Assembly (NCBI GenBank): GCA_002412795.1
Contig: DHVS01000005.1
Span: 1 to 64,000, forward strand
From: a bacterium UBP2_UBA5202
GTDB taxonomy: Bacteria; Edwardsbacteria; AC1; EtOH8
Direction: 5' to 3'
DNA length: 64,000 bases
A model generated the notes under the pieces. It had not been told where the DNA came from, searched no databases, and saw only the letters and a program-made list of their open reading frames with translations. The position numbers were made by a program, and so were the translations under genes. Positions 58,338 through 64,000 of the stretch are shown here, one piece after another (the stretch's first letter is position 1; every line of letters starts with the position of its first letter).

Positions 58338-59308
58338 ATCATGTAACCGTTCACTTCCTGCTCGGCAGGTTTCATCGTTTCCTGGGTTTTCATCTGGTCT
58401 TTGCCGGAGTATATGTTCAGGCTTAGTTTTTCATCTATCTTGACATCGCAGTAGCGGGCCACTATCTGCAGGGCCAGGGCCAGCCCGGCCTCATCCGGTC
58501 GTCCCCGCAGCAGACCCACCGGGCCCTTGATATGGTGATCGGGCCGGATGACCAGATCCCCTTCCCCGGCCAGTTTCAGCAGAACTTCGTTCTCCGCCTT
58601 GTTGCGCCCCACCGCCAGCTTTAGGTCCGGGGCAATTCTGAAATGCCGTCCGGCGGCCAGCAGTTCCACGTCCCTCCTTACCAGCCCTTCGTGCTTAAGC
58701 AGTTCTTTCAGCCGGGTGGAATAGTTGGGCTCGGTCAGCAGGCAGCCCCCGGCCGGCTGGGGATAATCCTTGATCCCGAATTTTTTGGCCAGTTCCTCCT
58801 GCCGTTTGCGGCCCCGCCCGGAAAAGTCGTAGAGCTTTTCCCGGTCCACCCAGCCCTCCCGCTCCGGCTTGGAGGGCGCCAGCAGTTTGGCCGACAGCGG
58901 ACGCAGGATCAGATCCCGGTCGGCGGACAATTTAAGCACCGCATTCAACCCTCCCTTGGTCTGGGACATGGGCCGCTCGCCCAGCACTTCACCGGTGATC
59001 AGGAACGAGGCCTCGTGTTTCTCCAGCAGGCCGTGGGCAGTCCTCAGCATCATCCCGTGACAGTCTATGCAGGGGTTCATGTTCCCGCCGAAACCGTAGC
59101 GGGGGTTCTTCATCATCTCAAAATAATCGCCGGTGAAATCATGCTCTATCAGTTTGATGCCCAGCTGCCCGGCGGCCTTGCGGGCCGGCTCCGGTCCGAA
59201 GAACGGCGTGACGAAGCAGAGGCCGATGACCTCGATGCCCTGTTCCATGACGGTCCTGGCGGCCAGGATGCTGTCCAGGCCCCCGGAGAGGAGGGACAGG
59301 GCCTTCAA
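58334..59308 (-). CDS. ThiI/MnmA-type PP-loop ATPase with NFACT-R-like C-terminus
   Basis: 324 residues. It starts with a TTG at 59308 preceded by a strong GAGGAG. The PP-loop is LLSGGLDSILAA at residues 6-17, as in tRNA thiolation enzymes (ThiI, MnmA) that activate uridine with ATP. Cys-bearing segments NPCIDCHGMML and GGCLLTEPNYST follow. The C-terminal region (GRHFRIAPDLKLAVGRNKAENE) looks like NFACT-R_2. It probably adds sulphur to a tRNA base, but the target base is not clear. Its intergenic flank (59321-59376) is a heptamer array. Confidence 0.78.
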   Translation of the reverse strand: MKALSLLSGGLDSILAARTVMEQGIEVIGLCFVTPFFGPEPARKAAGQLGIKLIEHDFTGDYFEMMKNPRYGFGGNMNPCIDCHGMMLRTAHGLLEKHEASFLITGEVLGERPMSQTKGGLNAVLKLSADRDLILRPLSAKLLAPSKPEREGWVDREKLYDFSGRGRKRQEELAKKFGIKDYPQPAGGCLLTEPNYSTRLKELLKHEGLVRRDVELLAAGRHFRIAPDLKLAVGRNKAENEVLLKLAGEGDLVIRPDHHIKGPVGLLRGRPDEAGLALALQIVARYCDVKIDEKLSLNIYSGKDQMKTQETMKPAEQEVNGYMI

Positions 59309-59320
59309 CGTATTCTCCTC

Positions 59321-59376
59321 TGTATACTGGAGACCGAATACTGAATACTGAATACTTTGTATTTATGATTCATCAT
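59321..59376. repeat. Heptamer array in the lipid-kinase to PP-loop gap
   Basis: Eight units of 7 nt (TGTATAC, TGGAGAC, CGAATAC, TGAATAC, TGAATAC, then TTTGTAT, TTATGAT, TCATCAT) run from near the TTG start of the PP-loop gene to the stop of the lipid-kinase gene. Confidence 0.8.
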
Positions 59377-60308
59377 GAAAAACTCTTCAACCTCTCACCG
59401 GCGTCGTCCTTGCCCGCTATGCACTGCAGGGCCCTGGGGACGATGGAGATGTCGAAGCGGTGCACGTAGGGCCACAGCTCGCCGTCCACCTGGGCCGACA
59501 TGGGGATTTCCGACTCCACCGTGACCCTGGTCAGTTTGCCCATTGTCACCTGGCGGATCTCGGTATGCTTTCCCTTGAAGGTCTTTGGTACGTGCAGGAA
59601 GAATTCCAGCCAAGTCAGCTTGTGGATCAGGCAGAGGTCCAGCAGGCCGTCGTCAACTTTGGCCCCGGGGTTCAGATAGTACCCGCCGCCCACGCTCTTG
59701 CCGTTGGTGATCTCGGCCACCAGAGTCTGGTGCCATATCTTGCCCTGCCCGAAGTCGAAGGACATCCGCTGGCCCCTGTAACGCAGCAGGGCCTTGAAGG
59801 TGGCATAGAGATACAGCTTCAGGTCGCGCAGGCCCTTGATCTTCTGCTTTTCTATGATCACCTCGCCGTCCAACCCTATGCCCACGCAGTTAAAGAAGTA
59901 CCGTTCCAGCTTCTGCCCCCCGGGCAGCGGCGAGCCGACAATCCCGGCATCCACCATCATGGTCTGCCGGTCGCGGATGGCCTCCACCGCCTGGGGGATG
60001 GAACGTCCGATCTTAAGCGACTTGGCAAAATCGTCTCCCGAGCCCAGGGGAACCATGCCGAACACCGCCTGGCTGCCCACCAAAGCTCCGGCCACTTCTC
60101 CGGCCAGTCCGTCGCCTCCGGCCGCCACGATGACCTGGAAGCCGCGCTCGATGGCCTCCTTGGCCAGCCGGGCCCCGTCGCCCTCGTGGTCGGTAAAGGC
60201 CAGTTCAAAGTTCAACCCATAGGCCGTGAACAGCGACTTTACCTGCTCGGCATGCCCGGCGGCCTCTCCGCCGTGGGCCTTGGGGTTCAAAATAACTTTT
60301 ATGCGCAT
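59373..60308 (-). CDS. Diacylglycerol kinase / YegS-like lipid kinase
   Basis: 311 residues of the DAGK_cat fold. VILNPKAHGGEAA, TDHEGDGARLAKEA and VAAGGDGLAGEVAGAL are the three core motifs, with GGDG holding the nucleotide. MVPLGSGDDFAKSL is typical of bacterial YegS or DgkB. It phosphorylates diacylglycerol or a related lipid, and could feed CdsA. Membrane association is by surface charge only; no membrane helix is present. The start is ATG with no strong Shine-Dalgarno, and heptamer arrays flank both ends. Confidence 0.88.
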   Translation of the reverse strand: MRIKVILNPKAHGGEAAGHAEQVKSLFTAYGLNFELAFTDHEGDGARLAKEAIERGFQVIVAAGGDGLAGEVAGALVGSQAVFGMVPLGSGDDFAKSLKIGRSIPQAVEAIRDRQTMMVDAGIVGSPLPGGQKLERYFFNCVGIGLDGEVIIEKQKIKGLRDLKLYLYATFKALLRYRGQRMSFDFGQGKIWHQTLVAEITNGKSVGGGYYLNPGAKVDDGLLDLCLIHKLTWLEFFLHVPKTFKGKHTEIRQVTMGKLTRVTVESEIPMSAQVDGELWPYVHRFDISIVPRALQCIAGKDDAGERLKSFS

Positions 60309-60319
60309 CTTATTGCTCG

Positions 60320-60361
60320 TGAATATTGGAGTTGGAATTTTGAATATTGAATTTGTTTTAA
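60320..60361. repeat. Heptamer array in the four-helix to lipid-kinase gap
   Basis: Six units in a row (TGAATAT, TGGAGTT, GGAATTT, TGAATAT, TGAATTT, GTTTTAA). The last overlaps the stop codon of the four-helix-bundle gene. Confidence 0.8.
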
Positions 60362-60741
60362 GACTGCGGAACTTTCATCAAAATGCTTTTTCTGATGCTG
60401 GACATATAACCATCCAACATCTTGCTGACGATATCAAGATCGTCACTCAATTTATCGCTGTTGCCGTAACCCAGATCCGCCGCCAGGATCAGATAATACC
60501 GGACTTCTTCCAATGACCCCTGGGAAATGTTCATATACCGTACTTTATCCGGCTTGCTTTTCTTCTTGAAACCTTCTGCAATGTTGGCCGGGACTGAAAT
60601 TGCCGCCCGTCGCAGTTGCGGTATCAGACAGTACATTTCTTTTCCGGGGAAGTTATCAGAATATCGGTATACAGCTAATACCAATTGGTGCGCCTTTTGC
60701 CAGACTATCAGGTCTCTGAAAGATTTTGCCGGTTCCATCAT
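60358..60741 (-). CDS. Four-helix-bundle protein (S23/IVS family)
   Basis: 127 residues from the ATG at 60741, 6 nt from GGAG. The family signature is clear: FRDLIVWQKAHQLVLAVYR, PQLRRAAISVPANIAEGF and SQGSLEEVRYYLILAADL. Members are often encoded inside 23S rRNA intervening sequences, but many are free-standing, as here; no rRNA is near. They form homopentamers in solved structures; function unknown. A heptamer array borders each side of the gene. Confidence 0.88.
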   Translation of the reverse strand: MMEPAKSFRDLIVWQKAHQLVLAVYRYSDNFPGKEMYCLIPQLRRAAISVPANIAEGFKKKSKPDKVRYMNISQGSLEEVRYYLILAADLGYGNSDKLSDDLDIVSKMLDGYMSSIRKSILMKVPQS

Positions 60742-60755
60742 CACACACTCCTCTC

Positions 60756-60811
60756 AATTCAATATTCAATCTTCTGTATTCAATCTTCAGTATTCAATAT
60801 TCAGTGGTCAG
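60756..60811. repeat. Heptamer array in the RidA to four-helix gap
   Basis: Eight units in a row (AATTCAA, TATTCAA, TCTTCTG, TATTCAA, TCTTCAG, TATTCAA, TATTCAG, TGGTCAG) that run into the RidA stop codon. The cleanest array in the window. Confidence 0.85.
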
Positions 60812-61188
60812 ATCTCTGCTATCGCCTCAATCTCTATCTTCGCATCCTTGGGCAGTTTTGCCACCTGGAAGGCCGAGCGGGCCGGGGGCGCCTGCTGGAA
60901 GTACTCGCCGTATGCCTCGTTCATGGCGGCAAAGTCGTTCATGTCGGCCAGGAAGACCGTGCACTTGATGACCTTCTTCATGTTTGAGCCGCCGGCCTCC
61001 AGCACTGCCTTAAGGTTCTCCATCACCTGTTTGGTCTGGGCCTTGATGTCGCCTTCTACCAATTGGCCGGTCTTGGGATCCAGCGGGATCTGGCCGGAGG
61101 TGAAGACCAGCTTGTTGTCGTACTGCACGCCCTGGGAATAGGGCCCGATGGCGCCCGGGGCTTTTTCTGTTTTGATGATCTGACGCAT
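60808..61188 (-). CDS. ridA: RidA-family reactive enamine/imine deaminase
   Basis: 126 residues, the standard length. RidA hydrolyses enamine and imine intermediates from PLP enzymes such as threonine dehydratase and so prevents damage. The N-terminal KTEKAPGAIGPYSQG, central GDIKAQTKQVMENL and C-terminal PPARSAFQVAKLPKDAKIEIEAIA motifs are intact, including the Arg that binds the carboxylate. A strong AAGGAGA precedes the ATG. It lies 11 bp downstream of the restriction-modification gene, on the same strand, but is probably unrelated to it. Confidence 0.94.
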   Translation of the reverse strand: MRQIIKTEKAPGAIGPYSQGVQYDNKLVFTSGQIPLDPKTGQLVEGDIKAQTKQVMENLKAVLEAGGSNMKKVIKCTVFLADMNDFAAMNEAYGEYFQQAPPARSAFQVAKLPKDAKIEIEAIAEI

Positions 61189-61199
61189 GGCATTTCTCC

Positions 61200-64000
61200 T
61201 TATATCGTTTTGTTTTCTATTTTATCGTAAAGTTTGTCTATCTCTTTTTGGACAACTACCGTTTCGTGCAATGAGGTGGCTATTTTGCAATAGGTTTGGA
61301 TTTCCTCTAATGACAATATCCTGCCCTTCCTGTCCTTTAGCCATTTATGACAGACCTGATAACCGCCTATTTGATATTCGTATATATTTTGTGAAAGGCC
61401 GGAGAAATATTGGGTTTCGTTAATATATAACTTTGATTTCTCATAGACCAATTTGCCAACCCGGTTGTCGCCTTTCCCTTCAAATTTTACGATGGGCTTA
61501 TTAAGGGTTTTGGACTTAAGCAAATGCAGTTCCGTTAACTGTTCGCCAAGTTCGGAAAGTTTTACAAACAGCTTGTAATCAGCAGTAAACGGCACTCGGG
61601 GGAAATCGCTTTTTAGGAATTCGGCATATTTAGCCCGGTAAATATTGGAAAACAGCACGGCATAAATATAATTGAATATTTGTTCCGGTTTGAGCGCTTT
61701 TCCGTAGGCTTTGGCAAGTTTTGCCACAAACTCCGACGCTAAATTGGTTTTCTTTGCATTATATTCAGCGCTGGATTCAAAAAGCATCATTACATTATGG
61801 CTTGTTTTTTTCAAATTACTATTACCGGTATAGAGATATAGTGGGAAAAGCAAACCACCACCCCTACGGAATAAATTTATATCAACTATCTTATCAGATA
61901 CATAGGCAATATCCCATATTTCTGAACCAATTGCAGCCCATTGCCGACCGACACAAATACTGATATTATCCTTCAACATGTGTTGCATAACTTCATAACG
62001 TGGCCAATCAACCATTGTGCCTGTGTAATATATTTTTCGTTTGTCAAAAGGCCGGTACTGAATATCGGTATAATAGCTGTCCATATTTTCATCTTTTGCC
62101 AATACCTGCCGTTGTTCTTTTAGCTTCCACCCCCTTGTATCCTTCAATTTAAAAGCAGCAATGATTTCATCATTGGTCATACCTTTAGTATTGGCAAACA
62201 TATCTATTCTTCGCTTTAAAGCTGCCTTTTCAAAATCAACCACAAATTCATCTCTGGACGTTTGCACGCCAGTAACTGATAACTTAAAAATATCAGTAAT
62301 TTTGGTCCACCCCGTGAATAGTTTGTTTAATTCATCGTTTGTTGGAACAAACATGTAAAATGGTTTGTCCGGAATCAACTTTGACCATTTCGTTTTCGCA
62401 ATCTCATGTTTATCAAGCCAATTATATTTTTCTTTGCGTAACCCATATCTTTCGGCATGAAAGACTTTGTTTCTCTCGTTTGCCTTGTGCTTTACCATGA
62501 GCACAATAGTCACGCCTTGCATGATGTCAAAAACATTCTTGTCGTCAGAGCCATCGGGGCATTTTTCCTTTTTAAGCGCATTGCCATGCAAATCAAGAAC
62601 ACGTATTTCGTCAAAAGTTTTCATTAGCGATTGGCGCATTCCCCTAAATGTGGGATTGTCCAAATACCCATGGTTTGTAATCATACCAACCACGCCATGC
62701 CCGGCTTGATCTATTTTCCATTGCGCAAAACGAATAAATTTTACATAATCATCCTGCAACCAATGTTTACGCTCGCCAAAATGCTCTCCGTCAACATATT
62801 TGTAGTCTTCTATAAGTTGGGTTATCCATTCGCCTTTATTGGTAGAAATGCCGGAATACGGCGGATTGCCCATAATAACCAAAATCTTTTCCTGCCGTTT
62901 AACATGATTGGCTTCCTTTGACTCTTTGGACAGCTCTGCCATAAACGGGATATTGGTCTGCTTGAATTCATCCATTTCAAGGGTATTGGTCAAATACAAC
63001 TTAAATCGGTCGTCATCGCGCAGCTTATAGCCCAATTCCTCCAACAGAAAACCCATTTTTAAATGTCCCACCGCATAAGGGGCCATCATCAGTTCAAAAG
63101 CGTAGAAGTTTTTCAGGATATGCTCTTTGATGAATTTATCCTTGCTGCCCTTGCCATATTTGCCCACAAACTCGTTGACCGCCAGCTTGGCAGCTTCGGC
63201 CAAAAAGGTCAGCGTCCCGGCGGCCGGGTCAAGCACCGTTACATCTGGCGAGGCCAAGCCGTCGGCCTTGTTAAATTCATCTTTTAGGATCTGGTGCAAA
63301 GAACGGACGATATAACCAACCACCGGCTCCGGCGTATAGTAAACGCCGCGCTTTTCACGCAAGGATGGATCGTATTCGCTTAGGAATGTTTCGTAAAAGT
63401 GGACAATCGGGTCTTTCCCCTTGCCCTGTTCATAGTACTCATGCAATAGTTTATTGACATCGGCGGCATTTAAAACTGCTGCGATGTCGTCCACCGCCCA
63501 TTCCAGGGGCTTTGGTATATCGCTGGAAGAGATAAACTGAAACACCGAACGCAAAATGCCGATGGTTCGGGGAATATATTTAAAGGCCAGCTCGCGGTTG
63601 AATTGCCCCGGACACCTGGTTCGGGCGGCAAACAGTCCATAGGTCAGGGTTTGCGAATACAGATCTGCGAATTCCTCTTTAGTAAGGCCAGCTATCAAGG
63701 ATTGTTGGAAGGCTTCATAAAAGCCCAATATATTTCCTGCCTTGGCACTGTCTTCTTCCTTTAATTCCTCGGTAATTACTTCGTCCCTTAAAAATCTTGT
63801 CCTTTTAGCCAATTCCAATGCTAACGTTTTTGCAGTATATGTTTTTGGCAGGCTAAAGGCAAAATATTTCTCCAGCAATTTATAAAAGGCTTCTTCATGT
63901 TCCACTGCGGGCACGGCTTTAAGTTTATTCAGGATGAACGGCCTCGCAATCTGTACTGTGTCTATGCATTCTCCATTGCGGTAAAGCCGGAATTCCAGGA
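61200..64000 (-). CDS. Restriction-modification N6-adenine methyltransferase, type ISP/IIG-like, partial at 5' end
   Basis: At least 933 residues; the frame stays open to the window edge (a GTG at 63914 is not the true start), so an N-terminal nuclease part is probably missing. The gamma-class methylase motifs are VLDPAAGTLTFLAEAAK (motif I) and MGNPPYSG (motif IV), and the context VHFYETFLSEYDPSLREKRGVYYTPEPV is typical of type ISP and Eco57I-like enzymes. The last 350 residues look like a target-recognition domain (FMAELSKESKEA to the C-terminus). It is AT-rich relative to neighbours, so probably acquired by transfer. Confidence 0.88.
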   Translation of the reverse strand, partial: LEFRLYRNGECIDTVQIARPFILNKLKAVPAVEHEEAFYKLLEKYFAFSLPKTYTAKTLALELAKRTRFLRDEVITEELKEEDSAKAGNILGFYEAFQQSLIAGLTKEEFADLYSQTLTYGLFAARTRCPGQFNRELAFKYIPRTIGILRSVFQFISSSDIPKPLEWAVDDIAAVLNAADVNKLLHEYYEQGKGKDPIVHFYETFLSEYDPSLREKRGVYYTPEPVVGYIVRSLHQILKDEFNKADGLASPDVTVLDPAAGTLTFLAEAAKLAVNEFVGKYGKGSKDKFIKEHILKNFYAFELMMAPYAVGHLKMGFLLEELGYKLRDDDRFKLYLTNTLEMDEFKQTNIPFMAELSKESKEANHVKRQEKILVIMGNPPYSGISTNKGEWITQLIEDYKYVDGEHFGERKHWLQDDYVKFIRFAQWKIDQAGHGVVGMITNHGYLDNPTFRGMRQSLMKTFDEIRVLDLHGNALKKEKCPDGSDDKNVFDIMQGVTIVLMVKHKANERNKVFHAERYGLRKEKYNWLDKHEIAKTKWSKLIPDKPFYMFVPTNDELNKLFTGWTKITDIFKLSVTGVQTSRDEFVVDFEKAALKRRIDMFANTKGMTNDEIIAAFKLKDTRGWKLKEQRQVLAKDENMDSYYTDIQYRPFDKRKIYYTGTMVDWPRYEVMQHMLKDNISICVGRQWAAIGSEIWDIAYVSDKIVDINLFRRGGGLLFPLYLYTGNSNLKKTSHNVMMLFESSAEYNAKKTNLASEFVAKLAKAYGKALKPEQIFNYIYAVLFSNIYRAKYAEFLKSDFPRVPFTADYKLFVKLSELGEQLTELHLLKSKTLNKPIVKFEGKGDNRVGKLVYEKSKLYINETQYFSGLSQNIYEYQIGGYQVCHKWLKDRKGRILSLEEIQTYCKIATSLHETVVVQKEIDKLYDKIENKTI

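Noticed and set aside
60358..60741. An rRNA intervening sequence, as expected around S23-type proteins
   Set aside because: No 23S rRNA-like sequence flanks the gene; both flanks are short heptamer arrays and other protein genes.
60320..60811. CRISPR-like repeats between the four-helix-bundle and RidA genes
   Set aside because: Units are 7 nt, degenerate and without spacers, so they are not CRISPR.

Overview
This is a dense bacterial chromosome segment of moderate to high G+C, with about 50 protein genes, no rRNA or tRNA gene that I could recognise, and no prophage or transposase. Most genes lie on the minus strand in tight, often 4-bp-overlapping groups. Five secreted proteins end in a Por/T9SS-type or FlgD-like C-terminal domain. 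With GlnRS beside GltX, six-domain S1 and long arrays of degenerate heptamers between genes, this suggests a member of the FCB group or a nearby candidate phylum (TA06, WOR-3 or Edwardsbacteria type). That placement is inference; no marker gene was compared.

Layout. 0-5 kb (plus): a small zinc-ribbon protein, dnaE, and a probable outer-membrane barrel protein. 5-15 kb (minus): cdsA, a GNAT acetyltransferase, nadB and an EamA transporter, then the hisC-cmk-plsC-ispH-rpsA operon. 15-20 kb (plus): gltX, glnS and two ferritin-like proteins. 20-27.5 kb (minus): a glutaredoxin and a ferredoxin:disulfide reductase with a rubredoxin tail, two DOMON-like exported proteins, an AT-rich beta-propeller lipoprotein, a XerD-type recombinase, a 938-residue coiled-coil protein and a lipoprotein. 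27.8-32.5 kb: acyl-CoA synthetase, M50 protease, dxr and a GT2. 32.5-42.5 kb: a secreted protein and a pilin-like protein next to a sugar module (Ugd, UDP-xylose-synthase-like epimerase, GT2, methyltransferase, GT-C transferase), then a GAF-GGDEF protein and a HI0933-family flavoprotein. 42.7-51.8 kb: a secretion island with a seven-repeat FG-GAP propeller, an M14 carboxypeptidase, a gingipain-like C25 peptidase and a seven-repeat NDG propeller. 51.7-61.2 kb: sixA, two thymidylate-kinase-like genes, Ppx/GppA, Tgt, an MscS channel with a cyclic-nucleotide domain, a DUF5683-type protein, a PP-loop ATPase, a lipid kinase, a four-helix-bundle protein and RidA. 61.2-64 kb: a large restriction-modification enzyme that runs off the window.

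How they fit. Housekeeping functions (replication, translation, phospholipid and isoprenoid precursors, NAD, histidine) are interleaved with envelope and secretion functions. The sugar module could make UDP-glucuronate, then UDP-pentose, then a lipid-linked sugar for transfer outside the membrane. The 18-21 kb block looks like iron or peroxide handling plus thiol reduction.

The most unusual features are: (i) heptamer-periodic arrays that fill whole intergenic gaps; (ii) two genes, tgt and the HI0933 homologue, whose family N-termini have no ATG, GTG or TTG start and seem to use ATC or ATT; (iii) a tandem 239/246-bp duplication between tmk and sixA that creates an 18-codon chimeric ORF; (iv) a thymidylate-kinase paralogue with Arg in place of the P-loop Lys; (v) a hairpin between the Shine-Dalgarno and start codon of rpsA.
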